DNA of 64,000 nucleotides from Amborella trichopoda. Lineage: Eukaryota; Streptophyta; Magnoliopsida; Amborellales; Amborellaceae. This document shows positions 10,647 to 22,394 of the stretch, one piece after another. The position numbers and the translations under genes were made by a program. Location of the stretch: NCBI RefSeq assembly GCF_000471905.2, contig NW_006494931.1, forward strand, positions 7,151,222 to 7,215,221, read 5' to 3'. The stretch's first letter is position 1, and every line of letters begins with the position of its first letter. Under the pieces are notes generated by a model, which saw only the letters and a program-made list of their open reading frames with translations, had not been told where the DNA came from and searched no databases.

Positions 10647-11989
10647 GAATTGCCCTAAACATGGGTGGATGATCAAAAGTAACCGTAATAGCTAGAAATT
10701 AACATTAAATTGAATTAAAAGAAATTAGAAAATAGGGTGCAAAATGGAAGATTTGCCCCTTCCTAATAATTCGTGGAATTTGAGAATAATCCATGTGTTG
10801 CCTTAGAACGTGCATAATTTTTCATGGATGATCCGGGGTCATTATGATGCTCAGTTGATCGAAAGATGATTTTTTTCATGTAAGGCTCGGCATGGCGATC
10901 GATTTGAAACCAACTTTGAGCCATGGATCGTGTTTTTAGTGCACGATCATGTGACTTGAAATTTGAATGGACCTTGAAACTTCAGATCGATAGTGTGCTC
11001 GTTCCTTGATGTTTTCTATTATTTATTCGCTAGATCATACTGAGCATGCCGTTACGATCGCGGGGCAACAAACGTAGCTCGATCTTATGCCGAAACGAAG
11101 ATTTTGCTACCATGGAATTTTGGTCGGAATTTGGAATTCCGACGATAGAATTTGCAGTGGCTTCGTCGGCTTCATGCACGGAATGTGACCATCATCATGT
11201 ACGGGGTTCAGGACAGAGATGGCCCCAGTCCTTACGCACGCTATGGAATTGGCCTCGCATCGATCGGGCTCACGAGCCATATGATTCGGTCGCTCGAGTG
11301 AGGCACGATGCTGTTGAATTTCCTGCACTTTCTTCATGGATCAACAACTTCTCTCTAGCTTTTCTTCACTCTCGGATACCGTCATGGGACGTGCCACATA
11401 TTGAATCGCTCGTCTTGATGCGACCAACATGCTCATCAAATTTGAGTGCAATCTGACTTGAGACGGGTGAGATATGAGTGTCGAAAGTCACTGCTCGTGA
11501 CTGTCCCTTCAATGGTGCAGAGTTGTAGGGTGGCTGCATGGGAATAGTGTGCGGCTCCTCTTGTTTCCCTCTTTTGCCTATAACGTCTTCTTGGAGTGTC
11601 CGTTCGAGCTGAAATTTGACCCCGAAGGGTTTTCAACTGTACTGGATCCAATGGCGGCAGTTCTATAGAAAATTGACATATCGAGAATGTAGCTCTAGTT
11701 ATAAGTTTCTTTCAAGGTGCTAGAGACCGATTTCATTGGAACTGTTTCTAGTCTGTACTACCTTAGACATGTCGGAATGCGAAGAAACTTGGAAAGTGTA
11801 GTTTTAGAATGCTCATGTAGATCTTGGTCAGTTCTGGGGCTATTCTTAAACTGTCAGGATTTCCACTGATTATTGGGCTTTAATTGAGCGGAGCCCCCAT
11901 GATGATGAAAAATATCTTCCAACAGCATGCCCTCCGAATGTTGTGCTTCAAGAGAATCAACAAGTGCAATCATTCGTGAAGTTTGATGG

Positions 11990-12271
11990 ATCTTGTCAAA
12001 GTCCTCACCCTCACGGGACTATTTGTAATTCTGAAGCGTGAGGCCTTTGTAGGGACCTCCTCAAACAAAATCAGGCCTGAGGGATCTTGTCGAAGTCCTC
12101 ACCCTCAAGGGACTATTTGTGATTCTAAAGCATGGGGCATTGTAGGGACCTCCTCAGACAGAATCAGGCCTGAGGGGTCTTGTCAAAGTCCTCACCCTCG
12201 AGGGACTATTTGTGTTTCTGAAGCATGAGGCCTTTGTAGGGACCTCCTCGGATAGAATCATGCTTGCGTGG
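11990..12271 (+). repeat. Three tandem copies of a 93-94 bp unit
   Basis: Copies start near 11992, 12086 and 12179. Each includes the phrases CAAAGTCCTCACCCTC, GGGACTATTTGT and TGTAGGGACCTCCTC. Other LTR copies hold a single unit here (46380-46480 in this orientation; about 3540-3610 inverted), so the triplication is private to this copy. The copies are very alike, which makes the triplication younger than most changes in the LTR. The 81-residue frame across it is a repeat artefact. Confidence 0.85.
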
Positions 12272-13129
12272 AGGCCATGTGCTAAGAACCTTTTGGTCGA
12301 CATTGTTCGCTACTACACCAGGTTTGCTTTTGATGCTCAAGATATCTCTGTAGGTCTCGTCTAGCAGTGTCCAGTTGGGGGCTTCTGACCTATTCCGAAA
12401 GTCTGGTCCCATGTAGGCTAGGGGATTTGATGAGGAATACCTTGAAGCGTGTGGTAGGTTAGACCTTAGCTTCGTTAGTTTCTTACCTTTGTGATGGTCT
12501 TTAGAATTTCAGAGATCTTTTGGCCATCGTTCTCACCCTCAAGGACTCTTGTTGTTGTTGATGTTGAAATGTTGGATATTTTATGCGGCTCTCACTCCCT
12601 GATGAGCCAATTTATGTTGTTGATTGGATGCTGACATTTGAGTAATTTAGGTAACCCTCATGTGCTAGGATTGTGACTATTTGGAAATTGGATGTCGGCT
12701 TAGACTGTGGTTGTCCGTCAACCTGTTCTGTTGGTCCAAGCGCCCTTTCACGAGTTTTCACTTGAACATGAGAAGTGGTGCCGTAAAGACGGTTTTCACC
12801 AACTTCCTTTGTTTTTGCACTCTTTTACCCATGACCTTGCAATCATGTCCACCCTTTTTGCTCACGATTCCCTTTGGGGTTTTCACCGCGCTTGGATTTT
12901 GTTTTCCATGGAACTCTCTTACTCATGGTTTCGTGACCAGGCTCGTCCATCATTTTTACTCATGGCTTTCCCTTTTTTCAAGTGTACACCGTGCCCGTTT
13001 TTTGGGAAGGTACGTTTTTTGGGTCGTGCCTTCGAGACCTATGTGAAGCCTTTTAACGTCATGCAGATAAGACATGTACTATAGTTTAGGGTCACACAGC
13101 AGGACTGTAGCAGTGGTGAATCGAGTGAG

Positions 13130-14430
13130 CGTGGTTGTGGCATTGACTCACATTTTTCCACCGGATTTTTTGACCACTAATTGATTCAATAACAGCTATT
13201 GAGTCGAATTCTATCCAAAGCCTTTCCACACCTTTCTCCTTTGCAATCTCGATACCCTGGAGAAGAGCAGAAAATTTTGTGAAGAAATTTGTTGTATTAC
13301 CCAGATAAGATCAATAAGTTCAACCTGGTATGCCCATTGAATTCCTAAAAACACCACCTGCCCCAGAATGACCCGGATTGCCCAGTGCACATCCATCAGC
13401 ATTAAGCTTGAACCATCCTTCGGCAGGCTTCCTCCATATGATCTCCACATGGGTTTTTGGCTTTGACCGTCCGAATGGGATATCAAAGGTTCTTAGCATT
13501 CGGAGATCTAAAGGACTTTTGGGTGATATGTTCTTCATCCCTCCTGCAGCTTCCATTATCTCTTTTTTTATACTTGTGATGACCACACGAGACATCCTCT
13601 TTTGTTGATTAAATCGTCTCGAGTTCCTCTCCCCCCAATTGTGGTATTGAATAAGTAAATAGAAAGCTCTCCAAATTTGTGGAAGGGGTAACTGTTCTGC
13701 CTTATTGTTCCACCACTCAGATAGTTCCTGCAAATTTATAACATTCAGCCACACATGCAGACCAAATATCTCCAAGAAACAGCTCCACAGATCAAGTGAA
13801 ACTAAACAATAAAAAAAGATATGATAGCTAGATTAACAACTCTAGAAACACAGCGAACATTGAGAGGCTAAATGAATTCCTTTGGAAGTAAAGGAATCAT
13901 CAATGGGTGACTTTAACTGCATAAGCCGCTAGCGAAACCGAGTGTCTTGGCTGTACATGTGGTTACCAAACATTTGAGTACCATGAAACGTGGTTTATTT
14001 TCTCTTGAAACGTTTTCCATGTAGAACGAGAGGAAAATAACCCAGACAATATAGGTTTCCAAATACAAACATCAGAAACATCAATGGTGGGAAATTAAAT
14101 GAGATAAATTTGTGAGAATAAATCATTCAAAAATGAATAGAAAACAGGGGGAAGAGACCATTGCATACTCGAGATGATATTGGATAGCCTTGCATTAAAG
14201 TTTCGAAACACCGAAGCATTGAGACCTGAAGCTTCTGCTATGGTAATTTCCCCCATCCACTTGTCCTTCCAAAAATTAATCTCGGAGCCATCACTAATAA
14301 TCCAGTGCTCATTATCCGTAACCAAGTCCAAACTTTCAGAATGTCAGACCAGATAGAAGAGGAATAGGACTTTTTTAAAGAGCCATCTTGCCTTATATAT
14401 TTAGCGTTCATAAAGTTGTTAAACATTGTG
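13130..14430 (-). mobile_element. LINE (plant L1 type with RNase H), 3' half, degraded
   Basis: On the minus strand the order is: sequence after the RT core with the plant-LINE phrase ISDGSEINFWKDKW (near 14290), a zinc-binding zf-RVT segment with a CxxC and later His/Cys near 13870-13800, a linker frame (13320-13775), and an RNase H domain (RVT_3 type). The RNase H has GWFKLNADGCALGNPG and later FTKFSALLQGIE and WIEFDSIAV (13290-13200). Adjoining parts sit in different frames, so it is dead. ORF1, endonuclease and the RT core are absent, which fits a 5'-truncated insertion. I could not identify the poly(A) tail or the target duplications. It interrupts or borders the giant LTR on its left. 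Confidence 0.75.
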
Positions 14431-17172
14431 TGTGTGTCTGTGTGAATATCTTGTTGCTCGAGTAATCATATTTCAAATTATTTTACTAAAAAAAAATTTG
14501 GGATTTTGATGAATACACGCGCTTGATACATTCAATATGCAAAAATGTATTTCTATTTGAAATAATTATATTTAAATTAATCTCATGAATTTACAATTTT
14601 CATTGGAAAATATTTCAATTTTTTAGTTTCATCTCCAATTTGGTTTTAATGCTTTAAAATCTAAACATGATGCATGTCTTTTTTTTTTCTTTAAATACTT
14701 AATCTAATATTATGGTAGGATTATTTATTTTCTTTTTTGTTTAATGGATTTTTTATGCAATATTATTGTGATGTTTTTTTTTTTAATGTTAAAAGTACAC
14801 TTGTTCATTTAGTTAGATGCATTAATGTGCAATTGTGTTCTGTTATGTTCTTGTAGACATTGTAAAAATTTGTGTTGCCTGTATTGTTATTGATATGAGC
14901 GTAATGTTCTGAATCTAAATGATGAGAAGTTTATTTATTTTTCTTTATTTATTCTAGTTCTCTCATTATCATCAACTTAATCCAATCTTGGAGGATTGTA
15001 AAGTGGCGCAATATGACATAGTGCTTAATGACATCGAGGAAGATGATACGTTGAGATTGGTTTAAGAGGAAGTCCATACATTGAGGCATAACATCTACTC
15101 AGCAAGGGAGAGATGTGGCTATAGCTGGCACTATAACAAAGTTGTTTAGGATGACGACAAAGTCGAAATTGCTGAATATCATAACATAGACTAGGGTGGA
15201 GGAAAACACGAAGACTGGACAAGTTTAGGAGAGTTTGCCAATGGGGTACCACGGGAAATATTCTTGACTGGCGAACGCACTACAAACACGACTCGGGCTG
15301 ACTCAAATTTTCACTCAGTAAACCCTGACAATGAGACACAAGAGTACCCTAACCTCCCTTGTAACTCTCATTACTACTAGTCAGTATTAGTTGCACGGAC
15401 AGTGATTTCATGCAACGGTTGTATAGTAATATAATATAACAATATTCAAAGACCATGTGAAGGCCATTTATTTGATCTAAAATTTAAAATATACACTCTT
15501 TACATTCTAATGAACAATCTCAAAAAGTAAAAATAGAAAACACAACCTAGAAACTATTTTTTTAGCCCAATTGATATAAGCCATCCATTTTGATAAGATC
15601 TAGGCTTTAGAAGAATTTCTTTTCCTATTTTTTTATATGGCTTTATTATCATTAGATAAACAATTTAAAAGAATAAAAAAAATGATTTTGAGTTTGTAAG
15701 CGCTAAGAACTTGATATTCACCAAATGAATGGTCTACATTCGTTATTGTAGGGGACTCATTTTGACCATATCTAGTGTTCAAATTAAAATTTTTATTGTT
15801 TTAGGATTTGATTATTGAGATGAAGAGAGTGTGTCTATAAAAGTTTGGGTCATACAAATACCACAAATATGGTTTTCTAGAAGTGTAGTTGCATTATAGT
15901 ATGATATAACTGTTGCATTAGATCATTGCCTTGTTGCACTTTGTAACTTCCTCCATTTAATTAATATATGTCAAATTCTAAATTATGTTGTATGTCTCCC
16001 TAGCCTTCATATAGTAATTTATCTAAAAAGTTGTTTTAGTTCTATTTCTTTAAGATGATTGTAGCTAACAAGAAAATATACTTGAATTTTTTTATATTTT
16101 TCCATATCTCTTCAATTTTATTTTGGGGTTTTTTAGCCCGTTTTTTTAAAAGTTACAAGACCAAATCGAACCGGTTAACTAGCCCGGTTCCATTCTAATC
16201 ATAATCAGCCCAAGGAAAGTTGACTGGCTCAGTTCGATCATTCGAACACTCCAAAATATTTTTATCCAAGAAGTTTATTCTCATACCAAATAGGAAACTT
16301 CCCCATACCTAATATCAAATTTTCAAGTATTTATAGATCTGCTCGCTCTTCACAACTTTCAGAATTTTAGATTTCATAATTAACGTTGAACATAGATTTT
16401 CAAGCCATCATAAGGTTTCTGACACCAAAACTACATCTTCTGGAAGAATTTGGAGGATCGCCTTACTTATGTGTGCGTGTGTATATGTGTATGGAAGGTT
16501 TACATAAAGTTGACACCTTGTATTATAGAATTAAGATGCGCCTAAAAAATCCAACGAAAAAGCTATTTTTGAAAACCATATAATTGATCATCTCGACATC
16601 GAGATATATGGATATGAAAGGAAAAAGAGGATTTTAAATCTCAAAAATAGTACATCTTGCAATATATTATCTGGACCGTCTATTTTTTTCGTTTTCATAA
16701 GTTTAGAGATATGCATGTCTTGAACCAATATTAGGAGTTTAAAATTTTATAATTAGAGAGGAAAGTAGATTCTTGGGCCATTCTAAGAATTTTTTATGCC
16801 AAAATTACATCTCATGACAAAATTTGGAGGTATACCTATTTAAAGTTACAAACTTATACAAATCACACTACGTATATGTACAAGAGTAAAAAAAAAACAA
16901 AGCATAAGTACATATATATAAGAGTACTTCTACTCTATTTACACAATCTTACCCTACTGATGGCAAGATTTCTATACTATCGCTATCTCAAAGTCCAAAA
17001 AAGGATTTTTTGAACATTGCGATACCGTAAGCTATTGGATTTTAAAAATAAATACTTTACGAGGAATCTCACGCCAAATAGGAAACTTTCGTAGATGATA
17101 TATACATATCAAGAAAGAAGAGATATGACAACAATCTTATCTAGTTGGACTTATTTATTTCCAAAATCTCTT
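14431..17172. other. AT-rich intergenic stretch, no supportable gene
   Basis: Base composition changes sharply from the LTR mosaic to AT-rich DNA with homopolymer runs. At about 15000-15380 there is a plus-strand stretch with more balanced codon-like content (phrases such as DIEEDDTLRLV and HEDWTSLGEFANGVPREIF) that is broken by several stops. It could be a decayed exon or transposon piece, but I do not recognise it. At 16260-17100 a phrase close to CCAAATAGGAAACTT occurs twice about 800 bp apart, along with two TTTGGAGG-containing blocks, which suggests an old partial duplication. Confidence 0.5.
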
Positions 17173-17879
17173 TGTGGGGTACTTGGGAACTCCTACCTTG
17201 TGGAAGCGAGAATCCTAAATATCGGGATCTCACCCAAGATCGTGTACATGATTTGCTAAATACGAAGTAGATAAATACAACTATAAATTACGTGCAATAA
17301 ATAAAACAAACATAAAAATTACACCACAACAACACACAATTTACGTGGGTCACCCCATAGTACTACATACACGGCCTCTACAAGTAGAAATCCATTATCA
17401 CAATGAAGAGTACAATTTTTTATTACAAGAGATAATACATATCTGCAAACATCAAAAAAAGACCATCATCAATCTTCCCATATGAACTCGCTCTTCCAAC
17501 CGAGCAACATTGTCGATCAATACCTTCTTTCCTACCGCAATACCGCTACCAGAAATATAACTTCGAGAGCAATCGAGAGACTTTCTCGCTCTAGAAGTGA
17601 AAGCCTTATCCAACCCAAAACTCATGGGAATATCGTCTCTCTTTCAGAGGTTATTTCTCTCTCTTGGAGTACCATGTCCATATTCGAGATCCATTCCTAT
17701 AACCCCCAAAGGGGTTGCCCTCAAAATGATTAGTATTATGTTATCCTTGATTCCTTTTTAAAGAGATCATTTGAGCTTCTTTTTTGCTCTCCAAACAAAC
17801 CCTTCTTTTTTTTCGATAATACCCTATATCTTTAATAAAAACATAAGTATGGTGATTTTGACTTTCACAAAACCTAACA
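17173..17879. mobile_element. Solo LTR, copia type, same family as the element at 22566-24246
   Basis: The stretch starts TGTGGGGTAC and ends CCTAACA. It aligns along its length with the two LTRs at 22566 and 23554, sharing GGGATCTCACCCAAGATCGT, AATACAACTATAAAT and ATTTACGTGGGTCACCCC. No internal sequence follows, so it is a solo LTR. The flanking pentamers CTCTT (17168-17172) and CTTTT (17880-17884) differ at one position and may be a decayed target duplication. It carries no gene. Confidence 0.7.
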
Positions 17880-18542
17880 CTTTTCCTGCTTATGGTAAGA
17901 TTTATATGGGGCATTGATTTTGACTATCACCATCTCTAACATCTTGGAGGTTCTTGTGCAGCAAATCAAGCACTGATGTGGAGGCTATACTGTCTCATTG
18001 CTATTAGATTTCAACCACCAAGGTACTAGTAAGGCATGGCCTAGAGAAGGTTTTAAAGTATAAAAAAGTCACAATTATAATGAAATAAAAAATTAAAAAT
18101 ATTTATAAAAATCATCTACTTTTAGTGCAAAGAGATCACAATAACTTTTGTAAGCTATTTTGAATCCGGTGATAGTGAGTTTGTCAATGATTGGACTTAA
18201 AGTTACAAAAAAAGAAATTTCCTAAATTTTGTGAAACCCTAAGCTATCTAATTTGACAATTTGACATCTAATGGCTAGTAGCAATTGTGACCTTCTTATA
18301 TAAAAAAAAAATGGTCTCATATTATACAATTCTAAAATAAAAAGAAAAATGTCCAAAGAGAAATCTTTAGAACTAAGCATTGCCCTTGTTTTTTAGGCTT
18401 ATGCTTGACTATCATGTGGGCTCATTTTGGTAAAAAGCCAACCAAGCTTAAGACGGTCCCTCGCCTAACATGCCTTGAGCATGGCTTGGCTCCTTAGATG
18501 TCCCTGAATTTAGTATCACATATTATAAATTTGGAAATAAAA

Positions 18543-18574
18543 TTTCATTCCAAATTTATAAATTTGGAATGAAA
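18543..18574. repeat. Perfect inverted repeat, 15-bp arms, 2-bp loop
   Basis: Arms TTTCATTCCAAATTT (18543-18557) and AAATTTGGAATGAAA (18560-18574) pair perfectly around AT. A partial third copy of the arm (TAAATTTGGAAATAAAA) lies just upstream near 18520. It could be the remains of a small foldback element or a spontaneous palindrome. Confidence 0.9.
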
Positions 18575-19241
18575 ACTTCATAAATCAAATGAAAAAGGAT
18601 CATTTAAAAATATAAAAGAATATTCTCTCATTTTCTTTTTGGAAGTTTCTATGTTTTGAATTTGTCATTCATCTCTTAAAAGATTTGTGTAATGCTACAA
18701 TCTAAGAAAGGAAAAAGTTTATATGAATTGCCAACCTTGTATTGTAAAAGAAGGCACACCTCAATAAACCATCGGCCAAGGTTGCTGTGATGCTAGAAAA
18801 CCTTTGAATTGGTTGGTTATCTCAACCTCAAGTAGTATAGAAATGGAATATATATATATATATATATTAAAAAAGTGTTCCCAATTCTTATAGGTCAAAA
18901 TGAACAGTGATTTTACCTACCCTCATCACGGTCCAAAGTTCATCGCATAGTTATGATTGTCTGATAGTATTTTATTTTTCATATTTTTTTTACAAATGGG
19001 AATGACCTGAAATTTGGAACGTGTGTACATCTTAGTGAGACGCACCTAATAAAAATATAAAAAATAATAATTCACGAAATAACTGTTGATCAAAATACCC
19101 TCAAAACTTTTCAAGAGTACTTTGGTCAAGTTTTTTCATGTAAAATATTTTTTTGATTTTTTTCGTAGATTTGCCTATTTTTTTTAACATACGCTCCAAA
19201 TTTCAGGTAATTTTGATTTTTTAAGAAATAAAAAAAAAAAA

Positions 19242-19276
<35 letters not shown>

Positions 19277-19282
19277 AGAGAG

Positions 19283-19302
19283 NNNNNNNNNNNNNNNNNN
19301 NN
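19283..19302. other. Assembly gap, 20 N
   Basis: Twenty N follow a (TA)n tract ending at about 19274. The round length suggests a placeholder, not a measured gap. Confidence 0.98.
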
Positions 19303-19929
19303 GGCATTTTAGAAGTTAGTGTACTGGAAATTTATTTGTAGAGTGTCATTGTCTTTTAGTAAAAATTTCAATTTTACGCCTTATAGAGATGACAAAAGTA
19401 TCCCTTATCTTGTAGTAATACTCATAAAATTGCCCTTACTTAATGATGAAGACATTACAAAAAGTAACTTTTTTAAAAAAATAGACTACAAAATTATTAA
19501 ATCCACCCTTCACAACCATGAGCCCCTGTAGTAGACTGTGGATCGTGGGAACTACTAGGTCAGTTTGCGAAAGCTAGTGTGGACCGTGGTCCACAGTTGA
19601 AGGTAGAATGCTTCTATGTGTTGATTAAATCTTAAATCTATTCGGATCTGATTCCCATCAAAATTAATTTAATTTAATTAATTTTATGTTAATTGATTTT
19701 TGCAATATTTATTTGAATTTTTAAAAATCTTTTGATATTTTAATTTTTTCATTTGGGTTTATAAATCAAGAGAAATTTATTTCTAAAGTCTCCTTAGATC
19801 GACCGTCAAGATTTGATCCTACGATTTTATCGCAAATCCTAATGCATGAAAAATCTATAAAAGTAATTATTCTCCTCCCTTGTCTATATACCTCTTACTT
19901 ATTCTCTCTTCTCTCTTTACAATAGTGGT

Positions 19930-20150
19930 TCTCTCACTAACCCCTCTAAGGGGCACGCCCCACATAGGGTCTCTCTCTCTCTCTCTCCAAGAAACCTAAG
20001 GGGTCACACCCCACCCTAGCCTACCTCTCTCTCTCTCTCTCTCCTATAAACTATCCTAAGGGGCACGCCCCAACCTAGCAAGTCTCTCTCTCTGTTCTGT
20101 AGGCTCTAAGGAGGTATGCCCAAGCTAGGCTAGGTTAGCTTGACTCTCTC
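19930..20150 (+). repeat. Tandem 55-60 bp unit with palindromic GGGGCACGCCCC core
   Basis: Four diverged units begin near 19944, 19994, 20054 and 20104. Each carries CTAAGGGG(C)ACGCCCC and a following CCTAGC-like phrase, with (TC)n between units. Upstream at about 19890 a CTATATACC motif and a CT-rich stretch look like a promoter and leader. The block could be the leader of an unrecognised LTR, but no LTR ends were found. Confidence 0.7.
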
Positions 20151-22394
20151 TCTCTTTCTCTCTCTCTCTCCCTCTCATGGGTTGCAAATCAAGGTTTTTT
20201 GGTTATATGATTTTGTGGGTAGCAAAGGGATCATCCTTAGGTAGTAGTTTTCTCTCTCATTTTTTAATTTCTAGCTCTCATAAGCATCAAGCCAAGGGGC
20301 TTGAATTAGGCTAAGTATGAAGGGCTTTGGTGGGTAGTTCTAGATTGGGATCCATGTGCATTGTTTGGGTTTTGCCATGAGAAGGAGAAATTAAGAGACC
20401 GATCAAAGATCTCGAGCACCATCAGAAGGAGAAGACTCGACATAGTATGTAATAAGCGTAGCTGACTTAATCTCCGGCACCCTCTTTTGTTTCTTCCATA
20501 TTTATTTATTGTGCCTTTTATTCCCAAGCATAAGTTGTGCCATTTCTTTGTTTTTGAAAAAAAGATTTTCAATGGCTTCAAGTTCTTGAGATCCTATTGT
20601 ATTTTTTTTCTTTTAATGTATTTGAAGTTATTATATTGTAAAAAGGCAAGTGGTAAGTGATCTTGACCTTGAAAAAGAAAAAAAGAATTGAAAAAGAAAA
20701 AAAACAAATTATTATATACTCCGACTAGATCACACGTGTATTTCTTTTAGTTATAAGATGCACAATTTTATGTCTTGAAATCCCTTTTTTCTTTCGTATC
20801 GATTGATATCGAGGTAGAGATAATCAAGTCGTGGGTTTTCAAACGTCGAAACCACCCTTTTCGGTAGGCTTTTGAGGTGCACCTTATTTCGACCCATATA
20901 TAAAATCTTTCCTTTTCCAAAATGCTTGAATAAATTGTCATATACCCGAGACGAATATTCACTTTCTCCCAATGATGGGGCTCCCTTTTCACTTCTAAGG
21001 ACTAAATTTTCATATACACATCAAGGACTAAATTTATCGTCTCTTGGGGAAAATAAATGCTGGAGTTCTATGGGTGAGGCTGGATTTTCACTAGATTTCC
21101 TATGAACAGGCTCAAGGTACCAAAACAAGATGATTTGACTTCTATTGCTTGAAGCACCAAATCAACATTCAAACATAAATAAAATGAATAAATTCCTCAT
21201 TACGTTCAGAAAATATCCATTCGACTCACAAAAGAAATGCAATACGGAATTCCACAAAGTTAACCTCAATAACTGCAAGACACAATCCTAAACATGATAA
21301 AGTCCATGGTTTTGCTCATGAAGGTGGCATTTGAACTTTATTATATTACCCCAAAGTGCTACTAGGCTATGGCTCAAAGGAAAAGTTATGTACGAATCAA
21401 AAAACGTTTTTAGCACTATTTAATGGTCTAATTTTTTTTTTAATTTTAAATAGAGGTCCTATTTTTTTCATCTTTTATTTTTTTTCATTCCCCGCACCTC
21501 CCCCCCCCCCCCTCCTGTCCTTTGCTGCAAGCATGGCACCAGTTTTTTTATTTATATTTGTTGGATTCTAGTTCTATCCTATAGTTTTGATGTCAATTCT
21601 AAGTCTATCTGATGCTTGAAATATTGAGCTACCCTAAGGCTGGGCAGTTCAATATCCAAAATATCATCTCTCTCTATAGTAATCCTATTCTCTTGTTTTG
21701 GGGTATTTCGAAATTTAAATCATCCAAATGACACCAAATTTTTTTTTGGTTGCAATATAGGACTTGCCTCAGTTGTTTTCTAGTTCTTATGGTTAAAAAA
21801 CAATATGATGTTTGTGAAATCTGACTAACTCCAATGTTTTCATTTTATTACTTTTTTTGTACAAGTAGGAATTTCAGGATGAAACATTTGGTTTGGATCA
21901 GGGCTTTAAGTCCTTATTCGATCTTACCACAACACAACAAAAAAAAGAAAACAAAAATGACCATAGGGGTTGGTCCAATGTCTCAAACATTAGATAACAT
22001 TTTTAACCAAAAAGAAAACACAACATGTTGAAACCATCAAACTACATTCGAATGATATTAAAAGAAAAAAAGGAATCATTCTCAAATTTGAAATATGGAA
22101 ACACCCCAAAATAGGAGATTAAAATCAATAGAGAAAGGTGCGATGTTTTGCACATCAAACTTGCTAACCTTTTAGTAATCTAATATTTCAAACATCAGAT
22201 AACCTAGAATTGAAAATTGGGTTACCCGATGGCCCTCATGTCGAACGAAATAGAAAAAAAAAAATGTCATTTCATATATTTACAACATTAGATAGAGAGA
22301 AAAATTGGAAAAAAATATGGCATGACCTTCAAGTAAACTTTTAAAAATCATGGCCCGTTACATACTACATGAGAAAAATTATGTATGGTACATA
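20151..22394. other. AT-rich intergenic DNA, no gene seen
   Basis: Low-complexity runs include (TC)n at 20150-20175 and a C-rich run at 21495-21516. Short open frames lack codon bias, recognisable domains or plausible splice structure. Confidence 0.5.

Larger units (their letters stand above)
9147..13105 (-). mobile_element. Giant LTR, minus strand, 3' end complete, 5' part missing
   Basis: Read on the minus strand, this block runs from sequence matching the 33-bp repeat (13105-13050), through parts matching about 2700-5000, past a TATA box at 10639-10646 and a minisatellite, to the terminal TAACCA at 9147. It belongs to the second LTR subfamily: its minisatellite is the GGCGATAGGCACC type, not the hairpin GAAGCCTAGCG type. 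It also carries a private 94-bp triplication at 11990-12271. All open frames in it are chance frames. The right border, where LINE sequence takes over, is approximate. Confidence 0.7.
17880..19929. other. AT-rich intergenic DNA, no gene seen
   Basis: Holds (TA)n runs at 18848-18868 and 19243-19274, a perfect hairpin at 18543-18574, a perfect 16-bp palindrome of the form GTGGACC GT GGTCCAC at 19579-19594, and an assembly gap. Phrases at 19080-19220 (AAAATACCCTCAAAACTTTTC and ACATACGCTCCAAATTTC) are echoed at 29505-29600, suggesting a dispersed noncoding repeat. No coding signal is evident. Confidence 0.55.

Noticed and set aside
11983-12228. 81-residue repeat protein
   Set aside because: Translation of the 94-bp triplication; single-unit relatives are not coding.
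12681-13084. Overlapping frames of 121 and 125 residues
   Set aside because: The sequence is the complement of LTR sequence near 2700-3000 and recurs at 40000-40330 without the frames.
15025-15252. Minus-strand 75-residue frame
   Set aside because: No motif; the opposite strand looks slightly more coding-like but is broken, so neither is called as a gene.
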